DNA from: an uncultured Bacilli bacterium
Lineage (GTDB): Bacteria; Bacillota_I; Bacilli_A; RF39; UBA660
Direction of reading: 5' to 3'
Length of the DNA: 7,079 nt
Assembly (NCBI GenBank): GCA_947588795.1
Contig: CANPZJ010000039.1
Span: forward strand, 1 to 7,079
Notes under the pieces: model-generated
What the model was told of the DNA's origin: nothing
The model's input: only the letters and a program-made list of their open reading frames with translations
Database searches by the model: none
Made by a program: the position numbers and the translations under genes
Shown: positions 1 through 6,376 of the stretch, piece after piece
How the letters are laid out: every line of letters begins with the position of its first letter
Numbering within the stretch: the stretch's first letter is position 1

Positions 1-12
1 AGTCTTTTAATC

Positions 13-37
13 CCACTCGTCTAACGAGTGGTTTTTT
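13..37 (+). terminator. Plus-strand Rho-independent terminator
   Basis: An 8-bp perfect stem (13-20 with 24-31), a CTA loop and six T residues (32-37) form a classic intrinsic terminator read on the plus strand. On the minus strand the hairpin is followed by GATTAAAAG, not a T run, so it is directional. It implies a plus-strand gene or RNA ending just left of the window and converging on mtaB. Only about 12 nt of that transcript are visible, so its identity cannot be told. Confidence 0.85.
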
Positions 38-39
38 GA

Positions 40-60
40 TGGCTTGCCCAAGGCAAGCCA
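40..60. repeat. GC-rich inverted repeat without U-tract
   Basis: A perfect 9-bp inverted repeat (40-48 with 52-60) surrounds a 3-nt loop and sits between two convergent terminators. Neither strand has a T run after it: the plus strand continues CACCC and the minus strand TCAAAAAACC. It is therefore not a standard intrinsic terminator. Its GC content is far above the surroundings. Its function is unknown; it could be a pausing or 3'-end-protecting hairpin, or the trace of a small repeat. Confidence 0.6.
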
Positions 61-78
61 CACCCTTAAAGGTTAATT

Positions 79-118
79 AAAAAAGAAATAGTTAACTATT
101 CATTAACTATTTCTTTTT
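79..118 (-). terminator. mtaB terminator, probably bidirectional
   Basis: On the minus strand a 16-bp uninterrupted stem (118-103 with 95-80) closes a 7-nt loop (102-96) and ends in a T run (84-79). The mtaB stop codon TAG (98-96) lies in the loop, so the last mtaB codons form the left arm. The structure is near-symmetric: on the plus strand the stem is followed by T-rich sequence (111-118), so it could also stop transcripts arriving from the left. Confidence 0.85.
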
Positions 119-1355
119 GTTCTAATTCATATTTAACTTTATATATTTTATTTTTTTCTAATTTTTGGGGAATGACTACTCTTAGATAATTTGAGGTGTG
201 ACCAATACTTTCATTTTCGTTTATTTCTTCAACTAATACATCAACATATTGATCAATAAATTTTGCTTCATACTCTTTTTCTAGAATATTAGAAAGATCT
301 AATAATTTATGGACTCGATTTGTTTTTTCTGTAGACGATACTTCTTTCATTAAACTAGCCTTAGTACCATTTCTTTTAGAATAAGGAAAAACATGAATTT
401 TACTAAATTTTAATTTCTTAGCATTTTCATAAGTTTCTGCAAAATCACTATCTGTTTCTTCTGGGAAACCAACAATAATATCAGTTGTAATAGAAATATC
501 TGGCCTAATACTTCTAATTTCATTTATTTTATTAAAGAAATACTTCATATCATATTTACGATTCATTTTCTTTAATGTATTATCACTACCAGCTTGTAAT
601 GGAATATGTAAATGATTACAAAATTTATTATTTATCTTTAACATATCCATAAACTTATCATTTAGTTCAGTTATTTCTACACTTGATAGTCTAATCCGAT
701 CTAAACCATCTATTTTAGATAGTTCATTAATAACATCAACTAAATCTTTACCTTCAAAGTTATAAGAACCTGTATGAATACCTGTTAAAACTATTTCATG
801 ATGATTCGTATCAACTAAATCTTTAGCTTCTTTCATAATTTCATTAAAATCTTTACTACGACATTTACCACGCATGAATGGAATTATACAATAAGAGCAA
901 AAATTATCACAACCATCTTGAATTTTAATGAAAGCTCTCGTATGATCAAAATCATTTATCTGCATATCTTCAAATGGTAAGTCTCTGTTTTTTTCAAAAT
1001 AATCATATTTTTCTTTAGTTTGTAAATAATTATTAATAATCTCTGGTAATTTAGATTTACCAATATTACCTAAAAGTATATCAATATTCATATTTTGATA
1101 TTCAACAAAATTATTTTGCACACTACAACCTACCACTACTAAAATACTATTTGGATTTTCTCTTCTTACTCTTCTTACAAATTTCTTACATTTACTATCA
1201 GCAGTATTAGTAACTGTACAAGTATTAATAATAATAATATTAGCATTGTTTATTCCATCAACAAAAAGAAAACCACTTTTTAGAAGTGACTCTTTAATAT
1301 AATTAGATTCATATGTATTAACTTTACAACCAAAAGTTTCAATATAAAACTTCAT
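96..1355 (-). CDS. mtaB: tRNA (N6-threonylcarbamoyladenosine-37) methylthiotransferase MtaB
   Basis: This radical-SAM enzyme converts t6A37 to ms2t6A37 in tRNAs reading ANN codons, using two [4Fe-4S] clusters. The N-terminal methylthiotransferase domain (about residues 2-100) carries its three cluster cysteines at C10 (TFGCKVN), C46 (NTCTVT) and C77 (VGCSV). The radical-SAM CxxxCxxC motif is C149, C153, C156. Next come the subfamily motifs RLSSVE (222-227), HIPLQAGSDN (250-259), DIIVGFPEET (292-301) and HVFPYSKRNGTKA (321-333). A C-terminal TRAM-like RNA-binding domain covers about 362-413. FGCKVN, RLSSVE and HVFPYSKR favour MtaB over MiaB or RimO. At 419 aa it is full length for the family. 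The start is ATG at 1355, preceded by AAAGGGTGG (1368-1360). It lies 11 nt after the upstream acidic membrane protein gene, so the two are probably co-transcribed. The stop is TAG. Confidence 0.95.
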   Translation of the reverse strand: MKFYIETFGCKVNTYESNYIKESLLKSGFLFVDGINNANIIIINTCTVTNTADSKCKKFVRRVRRENPNSILVVVGCSVQNNFVEYQNMNIDILLGNIGKSKLPEIINNYLQTKEKYDYFEKNRDLPFEDMQINDFDHTRAFIKIQDGCDNFCSYCIIPFMRGKCRSKDFNEIMKEAKDLVDTNHHEIVLTGIHTGSYNFEGKDLVDVINELSKIDGLDRIRLSSVEITELNDKFMDMLKINNKFCNHLHIPLQAGSDNTLKKMNRKYDMKYFFNKINEIRSIRPDISITTDIIVGFPEETDSDFAETYENAKKLKFSKIHVFPYSKRNGTKASLMKEVSSTEKTNRVHKLLDLSNILEKEYEAKFIDQYVDVLVEEINENESIGHTSNYLRVVIPQKLEKNKIYKVKYELEQKEIVNE

Positions 1356-1359
1356 AAAA

Positions 1360-1368
1360 CCACCCTTT
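1360..1368 (-). promoter_or_regulatory. mtaB ribosome binding site overlapping upstream stop
   Basis: AAAGGGTGG reads on the minus strand 4 nt before the mtaB ATG and uses the last two bases of the upstream gene's TAA stop (1369-1367). Ribosomes finishing the upstream gene stop directly on this site, which suggests translational coupling. Confidence 0.7.
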
Positions 1369-1975
1369 AATTTAATAATTTATTAAGTTCTTTTAAAGCT
1401 TGTAAAAAAGCTTCTTCCTTTTCATAACTTATAACTCTAACTTCCTTAATATTAACTTGTTCGTTTTTATTAACCAAATCATTTAAATTAACTTTTTTAA
1501 CCACTAAATCATCTAACATTTCTTCTTTTTCATAATTAACAGCATATTTATTTTGCCTTTGTAATAATTCTTCATAACTAATAATGGCTTTTTCTTCTTG
1601 ATCTTTTTCATAAGAATCACAACTCATAATACCAGCAAGTTTGTCTTCTTGTAATTTTTTAGTTAAAGTTTCTAAATCTAAAAGATCTCCTTCTTCATCA
1701 TTATAAGCTAATTCTTCGTTATTCTCTTCTTTTATTTTATTTTCAGTTTCTTTTGTTTCTAGTTGAATTAAACTATCTTCTTTTTTATCTTCCTTTTTAT
1801 TATCATCCATTGGTGGAAAAAAATCATTTTCATCTAAAGGCTCATCTTTATTTATTTTAATAAAGTAAATTAAAGTCACAATTAAAATAAGTAATGTTAT
1901 TACTGCGATAAAAAATGTTATATCAACAAATCCTAAACATTTAATGAATGTATAAATATCTTTAAAAAAATTCAT
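1367..1975 (-). CDS. Small acidic single-pass membrane protein, unknown function
   Basis: I do not recognise this 202-aa protein. Residues 15-39 form one strong hydrophobic membrane segment, followed by FIKINK. The positive-inside rule then suggests the C-terminal part is cytoplasmic. Residues 44-100 are a highly charged, low-complexity stretch rich in D, E and K, probably disordered. The second half repeats a short [SN]YE[KE] element four times: SYEKDQEE (121-128), ISYEELLQ (132-139), NYEKEEML (147-154) and ISYEKEEAFLQ (182-192). The last copies are followed by predicted helices (FLQALKELNKLL). Such repeats in an acidic tail suggest a binding platform, but no enzymatic motif is visible. The start is ATG at 1975 with GGTGAT (1986-1981) 5 nt upstream. 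The gene probably shares a transcript with mtaB. An unrelated role as a divisome or envelope adaptor is possible but unsupported. Confidence 0.8.
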   Translation of the reverse strand: MNFFKDIYTFIKCLGFVDITFFIAVITLLILIVTLIYFIKINKDEPLDENDFFPPMDDNKKEDKKEDSLIQLETKETENKIKEENNEELAYNDEEGDLLDLETLTKKLQEDKLAGIMSCDSYEKDQEEKAIISYEELLQRQNKYAVNYEKEEMLDDLVVKKVNLNDLVNKNEQVNIKEVRVISYEKEEAFLQALKELNKLLN

Positions 1976-1980
1976 TAATA

Positions 1981-1986
1981 ATCACC
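1981..1986 (-). promoter_or_regulatory. RBS of the acidic membrane protein gene
   Basis: GGTGAT matches the 3' half of the canonical GGAGGTGATC anti-16S complement and lies 5 nt before the ATG at 1975. It supports this start and lies outside the upstream hairpins, so they would not directly hide it. Confidence 0.65.
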
Positions 1987-2000
1987 ACATTTTTATTTTA

Positions 2001-2094
2001 ACACTTAATGGACACAAAAATAAGTGTCTAACATTCGCTTTACACAAATATCTGCAAATGTTGACACTTATTATAACATATACATTTACACTTA
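2001..2094. repeat. Four copies of the 7-mer ACACTTA/TAAGTGT
   Basis: ACACTTA occurs on the plus strand at 2001-2007, 2064-2070 and 2088-2094, and its complement TAAGTGT at 2021-2027, so four copies lie in 94 nt. The two right copies are 24 nt apart, which is slightly more than two helical turns, and they flank the -10 region. The inverted copy can pair with either the 2064 copy (long hairpin) or the 2001 copy (7 bp, 13-nt loop). The copies could be regulator half-sites, alternative RNA stems, or remains of a mobile-element end. Confidence 0.6.
2019..2072 (-). terminator. Long hairpin after the surface protein gene, candidate terminator
   Basis: On the minus strand, 2072-2054 pairs with 2038-2019. 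This gives 19 bp, including one G-U pair and one bulged A (2029), around a 15-nt loop (2053-2039). The hairpin starts 28 nt after the stop of the surface protein gene and is followed by TTT then GTGTCC, a short U-tract. It is a plausible but imperfect intrinsic terminator for read-through from that gene. Its left arm overlaps the -10 box of the next promoter. It could alternatively be an operator dyad at the transcription start. Confidence 0.55.
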
Positions 2095-2098
2095 ACAA
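2070..2098 (-). promoter_or_regulatory. Extended -10 promoter for the acidic protein gene and mtaB
   Basis: Read on the minus strand, TTGTTA (2098-2093, four of six matches to TTGACA) is followed by a 17-nt spacer and a perfect TATAAT (2075-2070). TG at 2078-2077 makes an extended -10. The expected start is near 2063-2062, giving a leader of about 88 nt before the ATG at 1975. The -35 begins 3 nt after the stop codon of the surface protein gene. Confidence 0.75.
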
Positions 2099-2100
2099 TA

Positions 2101-3354
2101 TTATTTGGTAATTACTTTATATGGATTATCTATTGTACCATTACCAGTTACTTCAAGATTTTTAATTAAATTAATAACCGGTCTTACTCTTTCATAAGTA
2201 CTGCCTGATATATTTGTTTTGATATTACCATTAGCATCAACAACAAATATATTTACTGATTTTTCAACACCACTTGATGCTGTCATAGTATACCAAGTAT
2301 CTTTTATATTTGGATTATATAAATAATAATTTTGATTAGTATTATCAGGACTAGCTCCCGCTAAAATTACTTCATCGATAGAAAGGATACCTATGTTATT
2401 TTTAAAAGGATTTCCTAAACAATTTAAAGTAGGAATTTTATTAGTCATTATCCTGTTATATGCTAAATAATTGTTTGCATCATCATGACTAATATCATTA
2501 CAATAATTTGTAGTAGCTATATTATTTGTATAATTACGTAAATTTTCTTGATACCAATTTTCTAAAGCCGTGTTTATATAAGAATCTTGATATAAAAATG
2601 ATTCCGATTCATCATTTTTATAATTTGCACTTTCACTAATAATATCATCTAATATCATTCTTACGGTACCATCACCATTAATTCTAACTATACGCCAGGT
2701 AAAATTAGCAAAAGATACATAATTGTTTTTTACATTACCACGAAAATAATAACTAACCCCTAAGTCATCACTACTTTTAATAATTCCTTCATCTTCTAAA
2801 GCAGCTTCTTCTCCTACTTTCGTTAAAGCATCATCAGCTGGTTTAGTATTTTCTAATATAGTATCCGCAAAAGTTTTGACCACTCCAACTTGAGGCCGGA
2901 TATTTAGTGATCCTTTTAAATTATTTTTTCCTTTATTAATAATTTCAATAGTATACTCTTTTGTTTCTAAAGTATCTATACTAACAAAATCTGTAATTAC
3001 TTCATCACAACTATTTAATGCACCTTCCATAACTAATTTATTATCTGACATTATTTTATAGGATCCTTCACCGCGTACTTTCATAAAACCTATATTATAA
3101 TAATTTACCTTATCAGATGCATTGGATACCGAAAATTTAATAGTTTCTTTATTTTTTATATTAAAACTTTTTCCATTTATATAATTAATAGATAATGCCC
3201 CATTAACTTCAATATCAGAATCTTTTAAAACTTTATCATAAAAGGTATACCCTAAACCTAAAATAGCAATTACAAAAATTAATATACTAAGAAAAGATAA
3301 ACTGTTTTTATATCTTTTTTTCATTTTTAATTTGACTAAAATTGGCTCTTTCAT
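2101..3354 (-). CDS. Type II membrane-anchored surface protein of an uncharacterised Firmicutes family
   Basis: This 417-aa protein has a basic N-terminus (KKRYK, 12-16) and one membrane segment (about 18-39) with no clear signal-peptidase site, so the bulk is probably outside the cell. Residues 46-155 are rich in alternating strand patterns and look like an immunoglobulin-like beta-sandwich. A helical linker follows (158-190). The C-terminal part (about 198-417) carries YYFRGNV (202-208), W220-RIVRINGDGTVRM (221-233), YCND (284-287), a second cysteine at 312, SIDEVILAGA (325-334), WYTMTASSG (354-362), RPVINL (391-396) and a terminal GNGTIDNPYKV. From memory this order of motifs recurs in many uncharacterised surface proteins of gut Firmicutes; the fold may be C-type-lectin-like, which is inference. 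C285 and C312 could form a disulfide. No catalytic motif is evident. The gene has its own promoter and terminator-like hairpin. Confidence 0.8.
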   Translation of the reverse strand: MKEPILVKLKMKKRYKNSLSFLSILIFVIAILGLGYTFYDKVLKDSDIEVNGALSINYINGKSFNIKNKETIKFSVSNASDKVNYYNIGFMKVRGEGSYKIMSDNKLVMEGALNSCDEVITDFVSIDTLETKEYTIEIINKGKNNLKGSLNIRPQVGVVKTFADTILENTKPADDALTKVGEEAALEDEGIIKSSDDLGVSYYFRGNVKNNYVSFANFTWRIVRINGDGTVRMILDDIISESANYKNDESESFLYQDSYINTALENWYQENLRNYTNNIATTNYCNDISHDDANNYLAYNRIMTNKIPTLNCLGNPFKNNIGILSIDEVILAGASPDNTNQNYYLYNPNIKDTWYTMTASSGVEKSVNIFVVDANGNIKTNISGSTYERVRPVINLIKNLEVTGNGTIDNPYKVITK

Positions 3355-3364
3355 CTAGCATCAA

Positions 3365-3369
3365 TCCTC
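3365..3369 (-). promoter_or_regulatory. RBS deciding the surface protein start
   Basis: GAGGA lies 10 nt before the ATG at 3354. The internal ATG at 3324 (residue 11) has no Shine-Dalgarno-like sequence before it, so the longer form is preferred. An out-of-frame ATG at 3361-3359 is only 3 nt from GAGGA, too close to be used well. Confidence 0.6.
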
Positions 3370-3376
3370 ATAAATA

Positions 3377-3405
3377 ATTATATTAAATATCATTTTTAAT
3401 GTCAA
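3377..3405 (-). promoter_or_regulatory. Consensus sigma-A promoter of the surface protein gene
   Basis: On the minus strand a perfect TTGACA (3405-3400), a 17-nt spacer (3399-3383) and a perfect TATAAT (3382-3377) form an ideal housekeeping promoter. Transcription should start near 3371-3369, leaving a leader of only about 15-17 nt that begins almost at the ribosome binding site. The promoter starts 9 nt after the T tail of the dnaJ terminator, which cleanly separates the two units. Confidence 0.9.
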
Positions 3406-3413
3406 TTAAAGTT

Positions 3414-3445
3414 AAAAAAAATAAAAGAATTTCTTCTCTTATTTT
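3414..3445 (-). terminator. dnaJ Rho-independent terminator
   Basis: On the minus strand, 3445-3434 pairs with 3429-3418 in a 12-bp stem with one G-U pair, closed by a GAAA tetraloop (3433-3430) and followed by T residues to 3414. The dnaJ stop codon TAA (3441-3439) lies inside the left arm. The stem is very AT-rich but the loop and U-tract are good. On the plus strand no T run follows, so it is directional. Confidence 0.75.
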
Positions 3446-4557
3446 AAAGCTTTTTCAAAATTTCTAAATTCTGGTTCACTTTCCAAATCAGTATCAGCAA
3501 GTTCACTCAACAATTCTTTTTGTTTTCGTGATAGTTTAGTTGGGATGATAACATTTATAACAACATACATATCACCGATTGATCTAGCACTTTCATTTTT
3601 AATACCTTTACCTTTTAATTTTAATTTTGTATAATTTTGCGTTCCTGGTTTTATTTCAATATAGCCATTACCATTAAGAGTAAGTATTTCTTTTTTGCAA
3701 CCAAGGATGGCATCAGTAATTGTTACTGGTACTTCTAGGTAAATATCATCATCTTGTCTTTCAAAATATTTATGATCTGAAACACTAAATTCTAAATATA
3801 TATCACCATTGGCACCCCCATTAATACCAGCGCCACCTTTACCAGAAAGTCTAAGTTGACTACCATTATCAACACCAGATGGAATAGTTACAGTTAAAGT
3901 TTTATTCTTCTTAACTCTTCCTTCCCCACGACAAGCTGAACATATTTCTTTAAATGTTTTACCTGTACCACGGCAATTTGGACAAGTCTTTTGCGTTTGC
4001 ATGATACCAAATAGAGTTCTTTGTTCATCTCTTACAACACCAAGGCCACCACACATACTGCAAGTTGTTTCACCAAAACCACCAGTTCCATGACATTCAT
4101 CACATTCTTCAGTAACTGATACTTTTATATCTTTTTTACAACCAAATACGGCTTCATCAAAAGTAAGATTAATACGCATAAGTAGATCATCACCACGTCT
4201 TGCTCTACTTCGGCCTCTATCTCTTCCCCCAAAGCCAGAGAATGATGAAAAACCACTAAAGCCACCACCAAAGATACTTGATAAGATATCATCTAAATCG
4301 ATATCACCCATATCAAAGTTAGAGGCACCTCCATTTTCGAATGCTGCGTGGCCATATTGGTCATATTGAGCTCTTTTATTTTTATCAGATAAAACTTGAT
4401 AAGCTTCACCTATTTCTTTAAATTTTTCAGCGGCACCAGGTTCTTTATTAACATCTGGATGATATTTTTTAGCTAAAACTCTAAAAGCTCTTTTGATTTC
4501 TTCATCAGTTGCATTTTTAGATACCCCAAGAGTTTCATAATAATCTTTTTTATTCAT
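3439..4557 (-). CDS. dnaJ: Chaperone DnaJ (Hsp40), type I
   Basis: This is the co-chaperone that delivers unfolded clients to DnaK and stimulates its ATPase. Numbering from the ATG at 4557 (372 aa, normal length), the J domain spans about 3-70 with HPD at 33-35. A Gly/Phe-rich linker (76-121) follows, then the zinc-finger domain with four CxxCxGxG-type repeats: C152/C155, C166/C169, C192/C195 and C206/C209. The two C-terminal beta domains span about 216-350. The linker between the first two cysteine pairs is about three residues shorter than in Bacillus subtilis DnaJ as I recall it. An upstream GTG at 4566 is in frame but touches the Shine-Dalgarno sequence, so ATG 4557 is chosen. The start overlaps the pepF stop by 8 nt, implying translational coupling. 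The partner gene dnaK lies just upstream of pepF. Confidence 0.97.
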   Translation of the reverse strand: MNKKDYYETLGVSKNATDEEIKRAFRVLAKKYHPDVNKEPGAAEKFKEIGEAYQVLSDKNKRAQYDQYGHAAFENGGASNFDMGDIDLDDILSSIFGGGFSGFSSFSGFGGRDRGRSRARRGDDLLMRINLTFDEAVFGCKKDIKVSVTEECDECHGTGGFGETTCSMCGGLGVVRDEQRTLFGIMQTQKTCPNCRGTGKTFKEICSACRGEGRVKKNKTLTVTIPSGVDNGSQLRLSGKGGAGINGGANGDIYLEFSVSDHKYFERQDDDIYLEVPVTITDAILGCKKEILTLNGNGYIEIKPGTQNYTKLKLKGKGIKNESARSIGDMYVVINVIIPTKLSRKQKELLSELADTDLESEPEFRNFEKALK

Positions 4558-6352
4558 CTTTTTCACTTCCCATTAAATGGTCATACTCCCTAATTAATTC
4601 ATCCATAAATTTAATCGCATCATCAAATACTTCTGTTTTAGTCATATCGACACCTGCAACTTTTAAAGAATCAATTGGATTTTTCGTACAACCTAATTTT
4701 AAAAATTCTAAATAGTTATCTCTCACTTTAGTATTACCTTCATAAATTTGATTAGCAAGGTAGATGGCTGCAGCAAAACCAGTAGCATATTGATAAACAT
4801 AAAAATCCATATAGAAATGAGGTATTCTTTCCCATTCATATTTAATTTCTTCATCTACTATAACATCTTTACCAAAATACTCTTTGTTTAATTCTAAGTA
4901 TTTATCACTCATATTCTGGTTAGTTAATACGCCACCATTTTCCGTATATTCATGAATATATAATTCAAATTCCGCAAACATCGTTTGTCTAAAGATTGAT
5001 GCTTTATACTTTTGTAATAAATCATCAATAATTTTAATTTTCTCTAATTTATTATTACTATGATCAAGTAAATAACGGCTTAAAAGTATTTCATTAACTT
5101 GACTAGCAACTTCGGCCACAAAAATACTATAATTATAATCTTGATAATTTTGATTGTTACAAGCATAGTAATAATGCATCGCATGACCAAGTTCATGAGC
5201 AAGAGTTGAAACATCATTAAGTAGTCCTTCAAAACTCATTAAGACATAAGGGTGAGCATCATAGCAAGCCGTACAATAAGCTCCACCTCTTTTACCAACA
5301 TTATTACATGAATCTATCCATCTATTAGTAAAGGCAAGAGATAAATCTTTAACATAATTTTCCCCTAAAGGTTTAGTTATTTCTAAAACTAAATCTTTTG
5401 CTTCTTCATAAGTATATTTTTTATCATCTTTAATATCTATTTCGGCATAAGTATCATATAGATGCATTTCGTCTATTTTTAATAATTTCTTTTTTAAATG
5501 CCAATATTTATAGAGACTAGGTAAATGTTTATGAATAGATGTAATTAAATTATGATATACTTTACTATCTATTTCATCATGGAAAAGTGATGCTTCTAGA
5601 CTATTTTTATATTTACGAAGACGAGCACTAGTTACATTCTTTTCAACTTCATTTTTTAAAATAACAGCAAGAGTGTTTTTATATTGAGCATAAGTTTTAT
5701 ATAAAGATAAAAAAGCTTGTTTTCTCACATTTCGATCATTATGCCTTATATATATTGCATAATTACTTTCGGTAAGTTCTACCTTTTTACCATCAACCAT
5801 AATACTATCAAAAGTAAAATCACTATCAGTTAATGTACCCATTATTTCATCTGGAGCACTCATTAAATTGGCATAGTTACTTAAAGCGTTTTCAACATCT
5901 TTACTTAAGATATGCTCTTTAGCTCGATAAATTTGTTTTAAATTTCTAGTAAATTCTTGTAATTCTTTTTTCTCACTTAAATATTTTTCTACTACTGCAT
6001 ATTCACTTTCCATGAGCTCTGGCACAATAAATGAGGTAGTTTCTAAATATTTAGTATATAAATTTTTAGCCAAGCCAAATAATTCTTGATATTTAGTGTC
6101 TTTAGTATCAGCATCATTATTGATGTGCGCATAGATAAATATCTTCTCTATTTCTCTTGATAAATTTATATCAAAAGTTAGTAATTCATATAAACTATTC
6201 GCACTATCTAAAATATGTCCAACATATTTAGCATACTTTGGTAGTTCTTTTTCTATTTTTTTAATCTCTTTTAAACACTCTTCATCACTATTAAATAAAT
6301 CTTTAGTATTCCATTTATATATATCTTTAAAATCTTTTCTTGTCTTTGCCAT
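4550..6352 (-). CDS. pepF: Oligoendopeptidase F, M3 family zinc metallopeptidase
   Basis: This cytoplasmic zinc peptidase cleaves short and medium oligopeptides (about 7-17 residues in characterised PepF enzymes). The zinc site is visible as HELGH at 386-390 (ligands H386 and H390, catalytic E387), with the third ligand E414 in FVAEVAS 24 residues after H390. Upstream, GGAYC (356-360) and HPYVLMSFEG (367-376), and downstream, the IPHFYMDFYVYQYATG segment (510-525) with H512, Y518 and Y520, are typical of PepF substrate-site regions. Residues 1-190 are the helical N-terminal part. There is no signal peptide. At 600 aa it has the usual length. The start ATG (6352) follows AGAAAGG (6366-6360) at 7 nt; an out-of-frame ATG lies at 6356. 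It sits between dnaK and dnaJ, an unusual position, and overlaps dnaJ by 8 nt. Confidence 0.96.
   Translation of the reverse strand: MAKTRKDFKDIYKWNTKDLFNSDEECLKEIKKIEKELPKYAKYVGHILDSANSLYELLTFDINLSREIEKIFIYAHINNDADTKDTKYQELFGLAKNLYTKYLETTSFIVPELMESEYAVVEKYLSEKKELQEFTRNLKQIYRAKEHILSKDVENALSNYANLMSAPDEIMGTLTDSDFTFDSIMVDGKKVELTESNYAIYIRHNDRNVRKQAFLSLYKTYAQYKNTLAVILKNEVEKNVTSARLRKYKNSLEASLFHDEIDSKVYHNLITSIHKHLPSLYKYWHLKKKLLKIDEMHLYDTYAEIDIKDDKKYTYEEAKDLVLEITKPLGENYVKDLSLAFTNRWIDSCNNVGKRGGAYCTACYDAHPYVLMSFEGLLNDVSTLAHELGHAMHYYYACNNQNYQDYNYSIFVAEVASQVNEILLSRYLLDHSNNKLEKIKIIDDLLQKYKASIFRQTMFAEFELYIHEYTENGGVLTNQNMSDKYLELNKEYFGKDVIVDEEIKYEWERIPHFYMDFYVYQYATGFAAAIYLANQIYEGNTKVRDNYLEFLKLGCTKNPIDSLKVAGVDMTKTEVFDDAIKFMDELIREYDHLMGSEKDE
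4566..4571 (-). promoter_or_regulatory. dnaJ RBS inside the pepF 3' end
   Basis: GGGAAG lies within the last pepF codons, 8 nt before ATG 4557 but directly against the in-frame GTG at 4566-4564. The spacing fits only the ATG. Confidence 0.65.
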
Positions 6353-6359
6353 ACATTTA

Positions 6360-6366
6360 CCTTTCT
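6360..6366 (-). promoter_or_regulatory. pepF RBS
   Basis: AGAAAGG ends 7 nt before ATG 6352. The competing ATG at 6356-6354 is out of frame and only 3 nt away, so 6352 is the start. No convincing -35/-10 pair is seen in the 56-nt dnaK-pepF spacer. Confidence 0.65.
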
Positions 6367-6376
6367 CTTACAAAGT

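Noticed and set aside
1..11. Tail of a plus-strand protein ending in TAA at 8-10
   Set aside because: Only two codons would be visible. The plus-strand terminator could equally follow an RNA gene, so no coding call is made.
2001..2094. A miniature insertion sequence bounded by TAAGTGT repeats
   Set aside because: The repeats are only 7 nt, mixed in orientation, with no recognisable target duplication or transposase. A regulatory or structural reading fits at least as well.
3322..3324. Alternative start of the surface protein at the internal ATG (residue 11)
   Set aside because: No ribosome binding site precedes it, whereas ATG 3354 has GAGGA upstream. The membrane anchor is intact in either case.
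3308..3361. A 17-codon leader peptide beginning at ATG 3361, overlapping the surface protein start
   Set aside because: Its start is only 3 nt from the Shine-Dalgarno sequence, and its content shows no regulatory pattern such as repeated codons or a linked attenuator.
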